Shown here: positions 1-9,094 of the stretch, piece after piece
How positions within the stretch are numbered: position 1 is the first letter of the stretch
Layout: each line of letters begins with the position of its first letter
NCBI GenBank assembly: GCA_014360755.1
Contig: JACIWX010000011.1
Location: 1 to 64,000, forward strand
Origin: Chloroflexota bacterium
GTDB taxonomy: Bacteria > Chloroflexota > Anaerolineae > UBA2200
DNA length: 64,000 nucleotides
Reading direction: 5' to 3'
Notes under the pieces: model-generated
Told to the model about the DNA's origin: nothing
Databases searched by the model: none
What the model saw: the letters and a program-made list of their open reading frames with translations, nothing else
Program-made: the position numbers and the translations under genes

Positions 1-385
1 CTCCCGGGAGAGGGCTGGGGTGAGGGATTCGTTTATTCGTTTTCCCCATTCGTTGATGGCCGTTTGAGGGCGAACACCAGGTTCGCCCCTACGGATCCCC
101 CTTGGCCCCTGTGGGGCGAAACAAAAGGGCGAGTCATGGACTCGCCCCTACGGATCCCCCCCTTGTCCCCCCTTATTAAGGGGGGATGATGGCGGGATTC
201 GTTTATTCGTTTTCCCCATTCGTTGATGGCCGTTTGAGGGCGAACACCAGGTTCGCCCCTACGGATCCCCCTAACTCCCTGGAGGGCGAGTCATGGACTC
301 GCCCCTTTGTCCCCCCCTTATTAAGGGGGGTAGGGGGGATGAATCTCTCCAGGGAGAGGGCTGGGGTGAGGGCCACGCCCCTACC
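1..385. repeat. Composite GGGGCGA palindrome repeats
   Basis: No gene is visible here. The stretch is built from modules that recur through the window: hairpins of the form GGGCGAGTC-ATG-GACTCGCCC and GGGCGAACACCAGGTTCGCCC-like, the block ATTCGTTTATTCG...CCATTCGTTGATGGCC, G-runs next to TTATTAAGG, and a 'gagagggctggggtgaggg' block. The two half-copies at 20-110 and 197-280 are almost identical. Open frames through these modules are repeat translations, not genes. Confidence 0.85.
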
Positions 386-390
386 GAAGA

Positions 391-419
391 TTGACTCCCA
401 CGCAGGAATAAGATAAAAT
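391..419 (+). promoter_or_regulatory. Putative sigma70-type promoter of the CHAT gene
   Basis: TTGACT (391-396), a 17-base spacer and TAAAAT (414-419) lie about 65 bases upstream of the start at 486, outside the repeat block. Predicted from consensus only. Confidence 0.5.
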
Positions 420-485
420 ACAGCAGGATAAGGCGCACGGCATCCCACCGCAGCCCTTTCCGAAAGCACGACAAAGGAGCAGCCC

Positions 486-3306
486 ATGGCCCATTCCTTT
501 TCCCAGCGCGTTCCGCTCACCTGCCCCCAATGCGGGGCGACATTCGATGCCGAAGTTTGGCTCATCCTGGACGCAGACGAACGCCCCGACCTCCTCCCGC
601 GCCTCCGCGATGGAACCCTGCACGACGCGACCTGCCCCAATAGCCACAGCGGCACCGTGGATGCCCCGCTGCTCATTTACCAGCCGGGCAAGGAGCCCGT
701 GCTCCTCTTCTCCCCTGCCCGCCGCACAAGCGCAGAAGAGGACCGCACGCAGGCAGGTGGGCTCTTGGGCATGCTGCGCGAGCGCTTGGGCGATGCCTGG
801 CGCGATGATTGGGTTGCGCACATGGCGGTTGTCCCTCGTGATTGGCTGCCCCGCGCCTTGGAAGAGGACTGGGAAGCCGTGCAACGGGAGATGGCGGAGC
901 AGGCACGCCAGGAGTTGGAACGACTGCAACGCGAGGACCCTGCAGCCTACCGTCTCCTGCTCCTCGCCCAGACAATGCAGGAGTTCCTCACCGCCGACAC
1001 CTGGGACGCATCCCAGCGGGTCCTGGAGGCGCACCCCGAACTGCTGACCGACGAAGCCGACGCCCTGCTGGGGCAGTTGCTGGAAGCCGCCCGCCGGGAG
1101 AACGAGGGGCAAGCCCTGCGCGCCCTGGAAACACACCGCGCCCTCCTCCGCCGCTGCCGCGAAATCGGTATCGAACAAGCCTTCGCCGCACTCCCCTCGC
1201 CCTCTGGGAGAGGGGCCAGGGGTGAGGGCATCCCTCCTGCCTTCCGCGATGACCTGCGACGCGCCCAAGAGGCGAAGGCCCGTTACCTACAAACGTCCGA
1301 CCTGCAAGCCTTGGACGAAGCGGTGGCGGCATGGGAGCGTATCTGGAACCACCCCGACTTCCCTGCCGCGCCGCTGGAGTTCCGCCTGGCAGCCCTGAAC
1401 GACGGTGCAAGCACTTTCCTGCGGCGCTATTGGGCACGGGGCAATGTGGCGGACCTGGCGCGTGCCATTGCGTGCTGGGAGGAGGCGGTGGCGGGGACGC
1501 CGGAGGGTGCGCCGGAGCGGGCGGTACTTGAACAATCTGGGGGCTGGGCTGAGGGATCGCTATGCGCGCACGGGGGATTTGGCGGACCTGGCGCGTGCCA
1601 TTGCGTGCTGGGAGGAGGCGGTGGCGGGGACGCCGGAGGGTGCGCCGGAGCGGGTCTCTCGTTTGAACAATCTGGGGGCTGGGCTGATGGATCGCTATGC
1701 GCGCACGGGGGATTTGGCGGACCTGGCGGAGGCTGTGAAAGCCTACGAGCAAGCGTGGGAGTTCCTGGAAAAGCGCTTGGCTGCCTCACCAGTGGCGTAC
1801 AAATTGGGGCAGCAGGAGGAATGGTCGGGGCTGTTCGCACGGCTGGTCTCCGCCCACCTCCAGATGGCTGCAGCCAATCCCGCAGCTGCAGCCGCTGCGC
1901 GCCGCCGCGCGCTCCTCGTCGCCGAAGGGACCAAATCGCGCCTGCTGACGGGCATGGTGGGTAGGGGCATACCCCTGCCGTCGGACATCCCCCCAGAAGA
2001 AGCCCGCCAGGAACAGGAACTGCGGGATGAACTGGAGGCCATTGACCTGGCGGAATTGGCAACACACGGCACGCCATCCCCGGAGGGCGAGGGCAGCCAA
2101 CGGCGTTTCCAGCGGGGCCAGGAGGTCCGCCAGACACTGCTGGCGCTGTGGCAGAAATGGGAAAGCCAAAGCCCAGAATGGGCGGAATTCGTAGCCCTGC
2201 GGCGCGGCGACCCTCCCACCTGGGATGGCCTGGCGCGCCTTGCCCAGGACCTGGGACCGCAAGCCGCTTTGCTCTCGCTGTTCACCACGGCGGACGAAAT
2301 CCTCCTGTTCCTCCTGCGCGCAGGGTGGGAGGAACCGATAGCAGTTAAGGTACCCATCCACAGTGAGGAACTCCATTGGGACTATGTTGCCAATTACCAG
2401 GATGAAGTCCTGAACCGGCATATCCATCTGAAGGCGAAGCGCCCCCTGACCAACCGCTGGCAGACGCTCGGCATGCGCCTTCTGCCCCCGCTCTTGCCCT
2501 ATTTGGATGGCATCAGCCACTTGGTCATCGCGCCGAAAGGGCCATTCCACATTTTGCCCCTGCACATCCTGCCTATCCATGAGGCAGGGGAAACATTGCT
2601 GGATCGCTGCAGCGTTTCGTATGTCCCTGCGCTGAGCCTGCTGCTGCGGCTGCGGCGGCAGGAGCGGGTGGAGGAAGGCAAGGCAGTGGTCATGGGCTAT
2701 ACCCCTGCCGACCCGCGCACAGAAGAAGGGCAACGCGAACGCGCACTCTTCCTGGGTGAGGCGCGAGCGGTAGCAGGGCAGATGGGCGTGGAAGCGCTGC
2801 TGGACGACGCGGCCGATGCCGCGCATCTGCGCCAGTCTTTGCACAACGGGCCCATCCGGTTGCTTCACCTGTCGTGTCATGGCTACTTTGGTGTGGATCC
2901 GCTCCACGCTGGCGTCCTCCTTGCGGATGGCTTGTTCACTGCCCGGGATTGGTTGCGGCTGCGCTTCCGTGCGGACTTGGTCACGCTGAGCGCATGCGAG
3001 ACCGGGCTGGCGCGTTCGCTGGGCGGCGATGAGGTGGTGGGCTTGGGCGCAAGCCTGTTGGCGGCGGGAGCGTCGTCGGCGGTGTTGGGGATGTGGTCGG
3101 TGAATGCATGGACCACGGCTGCTTTGATGGAGGGTTTCTACCGCCGGTTGTGGGATGAAAAAGGGGAGAAACGCACGGACAAAGCCACTGCGCTGCGGGA
3201 GGCAGCGCTGGCGCTGCGGGATGGGCAGTTGCTGCCTACGGCGGGCCTGGACCTCTCCGATCCCTATTATTGGGGGGCTTTTGCTCTGATGGGAGACTGG
3301 AGGTAG
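486..3306 (+). CDS. CpXC-TPR-CHAT domain protein (caspase-like protease), frameshifted
   Basis: This is a caspase-like CHAT protein. The N-terminus has a CpXC-type zinc-binding start (C13-x2-C16 and a later CPNSHSG), followed by TPR-like repeats of 45 residues (LNNLGAGLRDRYARTGDL...). The C-terminal CHAT domain keeps the catalytic pair: His in LSCHG (codon 2878-2880) and Cys in SACETG (codon 2995-2997). The start at 486 has AAAGGAG seven bases upstream. The reading frame changes once, near 1521-1530. The DNA unit starting GGCGGACCTGG recurs at 1448, 1581 and 1716, so the spacings are 133 and 135 bases and two bases are missing from the first unit. Corrected length is about 940 residues. The frameshift may be real or an assembly slip in a repeat. 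CHAT proteases act by cleaving partner proteins after activation. The next gene starts five bases after the stop and is a candidate partner. Confidence 0.85.
1190..1233 (+). repeat. Dispersed repeat embedded in the CHAT coding frame
   Basis: The block 'ccctctgggagaggggcc' plus 'aggggtgaggg', which matches the intergenic repeat near 345-371, is read in frame inside the CHAT gene as PSPSGRGARGEG. It sits between an alpha-helical region and the TPRs, so it probably forms a tolerated loop. Confidence 0.7.
1448..1735 (+). repeat. 135-bp tandem TPR-coding repeat with one 133-bp unit
   Basis: Near-identical units begin at 1448, 1581 and 1716. The 133/135 spacing places the two-base loss within the first unit. 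It explains why the downstream TPR-CHAT part lies in another frame. Confidence 0.85.
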
Positions 3307-3310
3307 GAAA

Positions 3311-4120
3311 ATGGGCGAGAAAATCTGGTTTGAAGAGGAATTGCTTCCTCCCCAGGAACTGGCAGATGAAGTGGTGAAAGGGCTGCTGCGCGAGGACAGA
3401 GGAGAAATAGAGAAGTCGCTGCGCGCGGAGAAGGCGCTGGATTTTGCCGCCCTGGAGGCAGCGCGGGACAAAGCGGCGTTCCTCGACCGCTTCGTGAAGG
3501 AGAAGGCAAAGGGCATCCTGCGCGTATATGAGCCGCGCTGGCGTCCCCTCACGGCGGAGGAGAAGGCGGGGCTTCCCGTCAGGGTGGGCGATGTCTATCC
3601 AAGCCCGGAGTGGTACCTGGTGCGCATCGGCGTGGAATTTGACGTGCTGCCCGAATCCAGGGAGGCGGGGTGGTATTACGAAAGTGCCTGGTGCCGCACC
3701 TCCGTGTTCAACCCCAGCGGTGGCGTGCAGCCCCGCGTAGTAGACATCTTCCCCCAGCGCATCTATAGCGGTTTCCGTGACATGGTCAAGGTGGCGATCG
3801 GCCCGGGCATCACTGCAGGCCGCGTAGAAGCCAAGTTGGGCGAAGTCGGCATGGACCTGCATGTGGGGCAGGTGACGCCCGTTACGCTGGGCTTTTTCGG
3901 GGAGGGAGAGCGGGCGCCCTATTGGGAACTGCGCTCCAAAGACTTTCCCATTTTGGGAGCGTACCATTTCTGGATGGTCGTGGAGAAACCGCTGGAGTGC
4001 CAGCAGGTCCATATCATCGTGTGGGGTGAGGGGAATCTGCGCAGCCAATTGTTTGTTCTCCCCGTTGGGCCGAAGGTGCGCGTGCCGGAGCAGCGCAAAA
4101 AGTTCCTCATCGCTGCGTGA
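3311..4120 (+). CDS. Unknown protein coupled to the CHAT gene
   Basis: This 269-residue protein starts five bases after the CHAT stop, and its ribosome-binding site GGAGG lies in the last CHAT codons, so the two are almost certainly co-translated. The first ~80 residues are charged and helical (many E, K, R). From about residue 90 onward it looks beta-rich, with many aromatic and Val/Ile residues and three conserved-looking stretches (YPSPEWYLVRIGVEF, GWYYESAWCR, YWELRSKDFPILGAYHFW). There is no signal peptide, no membrane segment and no recognisable catalytic motif. I do not recognise the family. Given the CHAT neighbour it could be a substrate or a regulatory partner, which is inference from position only. 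Confidence 0.75.
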   Translation: MGEKIWFEEELLPPQELADEVVKGLLREDRGEIEKSLRAEKALDFAALEAARDKAAFLDRFVKEKAKGILRVYEPRWRPLTAEEKAGLPVRVGDVYPSPEWYLVRIGVEFDVLPESREAGWYYESAWCRTSVFNPSGGVQPRVVDIFPQRIYSGFRDMVKVAIGPGITAGRVEAKLGEVGMDLHVGQVTPVTLGFFGEGERAPYWELRSKDFPILGAYHFWMVVEKPLECQQVHIIVWGEGNLRSQLFVLPVGPKVRVPEQRKKFLIAA

Positions 4121-4135
4121 CAAAACCCGTATAGC

Positions 4136-4345
4136 GCGGATTGTGGTCCGTGCTGAGCGAAAAGCGCTCACTACAAACTAGGCTCGTAGTGCGCTTTGAG
4201 CGCTAAAGCGCTCACTACGAACCATACCATGTTTGGCGCGGATTGTGGTCCGTGCTGAGCGAAAAGCGCTCACTACAAACTAGGCTCGTAGTGCGCACTT
4301 CAGTGCGCTTTGAGCGCTAAAGCGCTCACTACAAACCATACCGGG
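4136..4345. repeat. REP-like palindrome cluster
   Basis: Units of two palindromes recur: TGAGCGCTAAAGCGCTCA-type and TGCGCACTTCAGTGCGCA-type, each entered from GTAG (or ending CTAC on the other strand). 'tttggcgcggattgtggtccg' (4214) and 'gagcgaaaagcgctcactac' (4258) repeat the block at 4134-4175. No gene lies in 4121-4404. Confidence 0.85.
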
Positions 4346-4404
4346 TTTGGCGCGGACTGGAGCGAAAACCCGTATGCCAAGAGATGCCGGGAGAAGGGAG
4401 CGCT

Positions 4405-5085
4405 ATGATTCATCCGCTGATTCTGGTAGTGGACGACGAACAGAACATCCGTGAGTTGGCGCGCATGTACCTGGAGCAGGAAGGGTACCAGGTGGCTACT
4501 GCGCGCGATGGCGCCGAGGCTTTGCGCCAGATTCAGACGCTGCGGCCAGCACTGGTGATCCTGGACCTGATGCTGCCGGAGGTGGATGGCTGGGAGGTGT
4601 GCCGTCGTGTGCGCGCCTCCTCCGACCTGCCCATCCTGATGCTCACTGCCCGCGACGATGATGTGGACAAGATCGTCGGGCTGGAACTCGGCGCCGATGA
4701 TTACCTGACCAAACCCTTCAATCCGCGCGAACTGGTGGCACGCGTGCGCGCCATCCTGCGGCGCAGCAGCCGTAAGGCGGAGCAGACCCAGCCGCTGCGC
4801 GTGGGCAATGTCGTGATTGACCCCGCACGGCGCGAGGTGACGGTAGGCGGGCAGGCGGTGACTCTGCGCAGCAAAGAATTCGATTTGCTGCTGACGCTTG
4901 CCGAACACCAGGGCATTGTCCTCAGCAGGGAGAAACTGCTGGAGTTGGTGTGGGGTTACGATTTCCCAGGCCAGACACGCACTGTGGACGTACATATCGC
5001 GCAATTGCGCGAGCATCTGGCTCAAAGTACCGTGAGCATTGAGACCGTGTGGGGAATAGGGTACAAACTGGTAGCCAATGGATGA
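4405..5085 (+). CDS. OmpR/PhoB-family response regulator
   Basis: This 226-residue protein has a receiver domain followed by a winged-helix DNA-binding domain. The acidic pair D10-D11, the phospho-acceptor D54 (ILDLMLPEVDG) and the KPF lysine (DDYLTKPFNPREL) are all present. The C-terminal half carries the OmpR-type recognition region (LRSKEFDLLLTL... LLELVWGYDFPGQTRTVDVHIAQLR). The start at 4405 is preferred over the in-frame ATG at 4384 because GAAGGGAG lies five bases upstream of it. The sensor kinase starts ten bases after the stop, so this is a two-component operon. Confidence 0.95.
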   Translation: MIHPLILVVDDEQNIRELARMYLEQEGYQVATARDGAEALRQIQTLRPALVILDLMLPEVDGWEVCRRVRASSDLPILMLTARDDDVDKIVGLELGADDYLTKPFNPRELVARVRAILRRSSRKAEQTQPLRVGNVVIDPARREVTVGGQAVTLRSKEFDLLLTLAEHQGIVLSREKLLELVWGYDFPGQTRTVDVHIAQLREHLAQSTVSIETVWGIGYKLVANG

Positions 5086-5095
5086 TGGAGGTGCT

Positions 5096-6586
5096 ATGTT
5101 CAACAGCCTGCGGTCGCGGTTCATCGCTTCTTTTATGCTCCTGATTGTCCTCTGCCTGATCATGGTGGGTGTCATCCTGGGTGTTTCGCTGATGCGGCGG
5201 ATGGCTTACGCTCGTCTGCGGGCGGCGGTGGTGCCCACGGCCCTTTTTGTGCGTAACCTTAGCCAGCAAGGGCTCTCGCCGCAGGAGATCGTCCGACGTC
5301 TGGCTGAGCAAGCCCAAATGCAGGCACTGGATATTGTGATCCTCACCCGCCAGGGGAAGGTGTTAGCAGCCACTGACGAGGACTGGCGCGGACAGCAAGT
5401 TTCGTTGCGCAGGATTGTAGCCTCTAAAGAGCGGGAAATCATCGAGGGACGGACCAGTCTCCCAGGAGAGGGCACTCTGTACTTTGTCGCCTGGCCCATG
5501 AGGATAGTGGCAGGGGAAGGAGAAGGTCCCGCTACCGAGATGGTAGCCCTGGTGACCACTCCTGGGCGCGGGATACGCGTGGTGATTGGCGACCTGGCTT
5601 TCAGTTTTGCCGTGGCAAGCATGCTGGCTGCCGTGATTTCCTTGATCCTGGCAGTGCTCATTGCTCGCTCCATCTCCCAGCCCTTGCAAAGACTGATGGC
5701 AGCCACGGAGGAAATCGCCCGCGGCAACTATGACCTCAGCCTGGACATCACTTCTCCCAGTGAGATGCGCCGCCTGGCAGCCAGTTTCAATAGCATGGCT
5801 CGTCAAGTTCAAGCCTCCCGCCAAGCCCAGCGCGACTTTGTGGCTAACGTCTCCCACGAACTCAAGACCCCGCTTACCTCCATCCAGGGATATTCGCAAG
5901 CCATCCTCGATGGGACTGCCCGCGGAGAGGAGGCTGTGCAGCGGGCAGCAGCCATTATCCATGATGAGGCGGGACGCATGCGCCGTCTGGTAGAGGGTTT
6001 GTTGGACCTGGCGCGCATCGAGTCCGGCCAAGTGGTGATGGCGCAGGAGCCGGTGGACTTGCGTCAGGTGCTTGGCGATTGCGTAGACAAGCTGACCTTG
6101 CAAGCCCAGGAGAAAGGGCTGACGCTTTCGCTGCATGTGTCCACTCTGCCCCTCCTCATCGGTGACCGAGACCGCTTGTCCCAGGCGGTCACCAACCTGC
6201 TGGACAACGCCCTCAAGTACACCCCGTCAGGAGGGCGGATCACCGTGGAGGCGGTCGAGGTCCGCGAGACGGAGGGCTTGCGGGCTATCGAACCGGCGCT
6301 GGCTTCGGCAGTCCCTTTGCCGGCAGTAGTAGTAACGGTGAGCGATACCGGACCTGGCATTCCCCCTGACGAGTTGCATCGCATCTTTGAACGCTTCTAT
6401 CAGGTGGACAAATCGCGCGCCAGAGGGAAGGGAGGGGTTGGACTGGGGCTGGCCATCGTTCAGGAGATTGTTGCTGCCCACGGCGGGCGGATCACTGCTC
6501 AGAGTGTAGTCGGCGTGGGCAGCAAATTCATCATGGCTCTGCCCATAAAGGGCAAAGAAGGGCGCGAAAAGCAGTCGAAAAAATGA
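5096..6586 (+). CDS. Membrane sensor histidine kinase
   Basis: This is the partner kinase of the preceding regulator, about 496 residues. A first membrane helix (residues ~10-30) and a second (~170-195) enclose an extracytoplasmic sensing region. HAMP follows, then HisKA with the phospho-acceptor in VSHELKTPLTS (His about residue 254). The HATPase has N box NLLDNALKYT, G1 box DTGPGIP and G2 box GVGLGLAIV. The start at 5096 has GGAGGT close upstream; the in-frame ATG at 5078 overlaps the regulator end and has no ribosome-binding site. The operon ends at the terminator at 6596. The signal sensed cannot be told from sequence. Confidence 0.95.
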   Translation: MFNSLRSRFIASFMLLIVLCLIMVGVILGVSLMRRMAYARLRAAVVPTALFVRNLSQQGLSPQEIVRRLAEQAQMQALDIVILTRQGKVLAATDEDWRGQQVSLRRIVASKEREIIEGRTSLPGEGTLYFVAWPMRIVAGEGEGPATEMVALVTTPGRGIRVVIGDLAFSFAVASMLAAVISLILAVLIARSISQPLQRLMAATEEIARGNYDLSLDITSPSEMRRLAASFNSMARQVQASRQAQRDFVANVSHELKTPLTSIQGYSQAILDGTARGEEAVQRAAAIIHDEAGRMRRLVEGLLDLARIESGQVVMAQEPVDLRQVLGDCVDKLTLQAQEKGLTLSLHVSTLPLLIGDRDRLSQAVTNLLDNALKYTPSGGRITVEAVEVRETEGLRAIEPALASAVPLPAVVVTVSDTGPGIPPDELHRIFERFYQVDKSRARGKGGVGLGLAIVQEIVAAHGGRITAQSVVGVGSKFIMALPIKGKEGREKQSKK

Positions 6587-6595
6587 ACAACAGGG

Positions 6596-6627
6596 GCCCC
6601 CGAGGTCTAAAACTCGGGGGCTTTTTT
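6596..6627 (+). terminator. Rho-independent terminator
   Basis: Perfect 9-bp stem GCCCCCGAG / CTCGGGGGC (6596-6604 with 6613-6621), an 8-base loop and six T residues, placed just after the kinase stop. Confidence 0.95.
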
Positions 6628-6689
6628 ACACTCTTTTTGCAAATTGATCATAGGGGGTTAACACCTGATTGGGATAATAGAGTCAGAAA

Positions 6690-6736
6690 GGTCCCCTCTA
6701 TGGGGACAAATTCCAATCACAAAGGAGGTAAAGACT
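6690..6736 (+). promoter_or_regulatory. Leader hairpin and strong ribosome-binding site
   Basis: A GTCCCC / GGGGAC hairpin (about 6691-6707) is followed by AAAGGAGGT (about 6720-6728), eight bases ahead of the start at 6737. This is an unusually strong ribosome-binding site for the window. Confidence 0.6.
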
Positions 6737-7192
6737 ATGTGGAAGAAGGTGTTAACCCTAATGGTAGTTGTGATGGCCATGCTGGCCGCGGTCTTGCCAG
6801 TCCATGCCGAGGGAGTGTCAGGTGAGGGAAGCCTGAGTGCGCAGGGCGATGGCATAGCCATCCTGGCTGGCAGGGGGACGGTGGACCTCAGTGGCAACGG
6901 CGTCCTGTGGATCAAAGACAAAGCCGGCAATGCCGTCATCCAGGTCACAGGCGAGGGCGAGAAAAAAGAGTTCCCCGACGGCTGGCTTCAATACGCAGGC
7001 TTTCACGGCACGGCTCATGTGGAAGGGTCGCGGATTGTGGTCATCGTGGCGGGAGTGGACATTGAAATGACCGCTCGTGGTCGGGGGAGGGCTTGGCTAT
7101 GGGGGCACGGTTCCTACCAGGGCTCCGCTGACGGGAGCGGGGAATGGGGCTCCAGGCGGGGTGTCCGCGTCAGGCTGGCGATGCCCCTCTGA
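6737..7192 (+). CDS. Small secreted glycine-rich protein
   Basis: A 151-residue protein with a signal peptide (MWKKVLTLMVVVMAMLAAV...VHA, cleavage near residue 25). The mature part is rich in Gly and alternating beta-strand residues (GEGSLSAQGDGIAILAGRGTV, WIKDKAGNAVIQV), suggesting a stacked-strand fold like adhesin or polymer-binding repeats. I see no catalytic motif and do not recognise a named family. It stands alone between the two-component terminator and a repeat block. Confidence 0.8.
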   Translation: MWKKVLTLMVVVMAMLAAVLPVHAEGVSGEGSLSAQGDGIAILAGRGTVDLSGNGVLWIKDKAGNAVIQVTGEGEKKEFPDGWLQYAGFHGTAHVEGSRIVVIVAGVDIEMTARGRGRAWLWGHGSYQGSADGSGEWGSRRGVRVRLAMPL

Positions 7193-7470
7193 GAAATACG
7201 GATCCCCACTTGTCCCCCCTTAATAAGGGGGGTATAGGGGGATGAATCTCCCTGTCCCGAGGGAGAGGGCTGGGGTGAGGGATTCGTTTATTCGTTTCCC
7301 CATTCGTTGATGGCCGTTTGGGGGCGAACACCAGGTTCGCCCCTACGGATCCCCCTAACTCCCTGCAGGGCGAGTCATGGACTCGCCCCTACGGATCCCC
7401 CCTCACCGCCGAGGACGCCGAGGGCGCAGAGAAATTTTTCCCTCTGCGCCCTCAGCGGTAATACATTAGG
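7193..7470. repeat. GGGGCGA palindrome block and CTCTGCGCCCT block
   Basis: No gene. Contains the same modules as 1-385 plus an inverted pair around 'gagggcgcagagaaa...tttccctctgcgccctcagcggtaa' (about 7410-7460). Confidence 0.85.
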
Positions 7471-7473
7471 CCA

Positions 7474-7504
7474 TTTCCCATTGTCCATGCTCCTGTGCTA
7501 TACT
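7474..7504 (+). promoter_or_regulatory. Putative extended -10 promoter
   Basis: TGCTATACT (7496-7504) is a good extended -10; the -35 region (TTTCCC, 7474-7479) is weak. The predicted transcript start is about 35 bases upstream of the start at 7546. Confidence 0.45.
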
Positions 7505-7545
7505 TGCTTACGAGCACACATTCTCAGTATGGAGGAGGTGGGGGA

Positions 7546-8655
7546 ATGAAAATCGTGGTCTTGGGCGGCTATGGGGACATGGGGCAGGGCGTGGTGCAGG
7601 ACCTGGTCACGCACACGCCGGCAGAGGTGGTGATCGCCGATTACCGCGTGGAAGGGGCAAGGGCATTCGCCGCGCGGTTGGGCAGCGAAGCAGGGGCAAC
7701 TCACCGCGTTATCCCTGCTTTCGTGGATGCCAATGACCCCGCGTCGCTGGCGGCCGTGTTGGAGGGCGCACAGGCTGTAGTGGGCGCCATTGGACCCTTC
7801 TACCGTTACGCCACCAAGATGGCTACGGCGGCAGTCAAAGCAGGCGTGAACTACGTGGACATCTGTGATGACTATGGGCCCATCCAAGAGGTGTTTGCCC
7901 TGGACGAAGCAGCCAAAGCAGCTGGCGTGACGCTCATCACTGGCTTGGGCTGGACGCCGGGCATCACCAACCTCATGTGCCGCCTGGGCGCTTCGCGCCT
8001 GGACAGCGTGGATGAAATCAAGATTGCCTGGGCGGGAGGGGCGGAGGATTCGCAGGGCTTGGCGGTGGTGATGCACGTCTTCTATGCCGTTACGGGCAAG
8101 GTGCCTACCTACCGCGATGGGCAGTGGGTCGAGGTCGAAGCGGGCAGCGAGAAGGAGCCGGCCGATTTCGGCGGCGCGCTGGGGGTGGTGAACGTCTTCC
8201 ACTGTGGCCATCCCGAACCGATGACCGTACCGCGGTACATCAAAGCCCGCACGGTCAGTCTGAAGGGCGCCCTGACCCCCGAGTGGAACAATGCCCTGGT
8301 GGACCTCTTTGCCAAGTTGGGCTTTACCGCCACGCCCAAGCGCATCGAAACCCTCTCCAAAATCATCCACAAGGTGGAGCACATCCTGGGCAAAGGCGGC
8401 GTGCCGTTTTCGGGGGCGCGGGTGGACGTCATCGGCACAAAGGATGGCAAGCCGTGCACCTATACCTACCGCGTAGTGGATAAGATGAAGCGCCTCACGG
8501 GCATCCCGGCGGCGGTGGGTGCCTGGATGCTGGCGCAGGGACAAGTTCCGCACAAGGGTGTCTATGCGCCGGAAGGCTGCCTCGAGCCCGAGCCCTTCTT
8601 TGCCGAACTTGCCAAGCGCGGCATCCACATTGAAGAGATGATGAGCGCTGGGTAG
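7546..8655 (+). CDS. Saccharopine dehydrogenase-like oxidoreductase
   Basis: A 369-residue NAD(P)-dependent enzyme of the saccharopine dehydrogenase/homospermidine synthase-like superfamily. The N-terminal Rossmann motif is visible at the very start (VVLGGYGDMGQGVVQDL). The middle has VVGAIGPFYRYATKMATAAVKAGVNYVDICDD, typical of the family's active-site region, and ITGLGWTPGITNLMC. The start at 7546 has GGAGGAGGTGGGGG upstream; the ATG at 7495 lies on the -10 element. The substrate cannot be fixed from sequence; no lysine-pathway genes are nearby. Single-gene transcription unit. Confidence 0.85.
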   Translation: MKIVVLGGYGDMGQGVVQDLVTHTPAEVVIADYRVEGARAFAARLGSEAGATHRVIPAFVDANDPASLAAVLEGAQAVVGAIGPFYRYATKMATAAVKAGVNYVDICDDYGPIQEVFALDEAAKAAGVTLITGLGWTPGITNLMCRLGASRLDSVDEIKIAWAGGAEDSQGLAVVMHVFYAVTGKVPTYRDGQWVEVEAGSEKEPADFGGALGVVNVFHCGHPEPMTVPRYIKARTVSLKGALTPEWNNALVDLFAKLGFTATPKRIETLSKIIHKVEHILGKGGVPFSGARVDVIGTKDGKPCTYTYRVVDKMKRLTGIPAAVGAWMLAQGQVPHKGVYAPEGCLEPEPFFAELAKRGIHIEEMMSAG

Positions 8656-9080
8656 CATTAACAACTTGCTCCGGTTGGACCACAGTCCGTCGCCCACGCT
8701 CCATTCAAGACCTGACAGGTCTCCAAGACCTGTCAGGTCTAGCCCATCCTGCTCCAGGCGGACCACAGTCCGCCGTCCGCGTCAACGCGAGGCTGCTTGC
8801 TCTCCCATTGTCATTCTGAGCCGCGTAGCGGCGAAGAATCTCGCCAAACGCCGCCAGGGAATCCTTTCCCTGGCTGAAACATAAAAGTCGGCTAAAGCCG
8901 ACTGATGGTTGATTGCAGCCCCCTTCAGGGGGCTTTATCCCCTTTAGCCAGGGATTTCAATCCCTGGCGTAGCGGTGGCGTATGTCGCCAGAGAATAAAA
9001 TTCCCTGGCTGAAAGAAAGGGGCGACCCACCGGGTCGCCCCTGCATTTTTCAGCCATTTCAATCCCTAGCGTGGCGCCGC
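8656..9080. repeat. Mosaic of dispersed hairpin repeats
   Basis: No gene. Contains GACCTGACAGGTC/GACCTGTCAGGTC (8710-8740), a CATTCTGAGCCGCGTAGCGGC block (8812-8845), AGTCGGCTAAAGCCGACT, AGCCCCCTTCAGGGGGCT, CCAGGGATTTCAATCCCTGG and the GGGGCGACCCACCGGGTCGC hairpin. Confidence 0.85.
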
Positions 9081-9094
9081 GCCGAGCCTGTGGG

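Noticed and set aside
1786-3552. Long minus-strand frame opposite the CHAT gene
   Set aside because: Shadow of a recognised coding region; composition is low-complexity Gln/Arg/His without domains.
8656-9080. Short open frames through the hairpin mosaics here and in the other repeat blocks
   Set aside because: They translate the same repeat peptides in many places (for example GRNFIPWL or MDSPLR types) and lack ribosome-binding sites.
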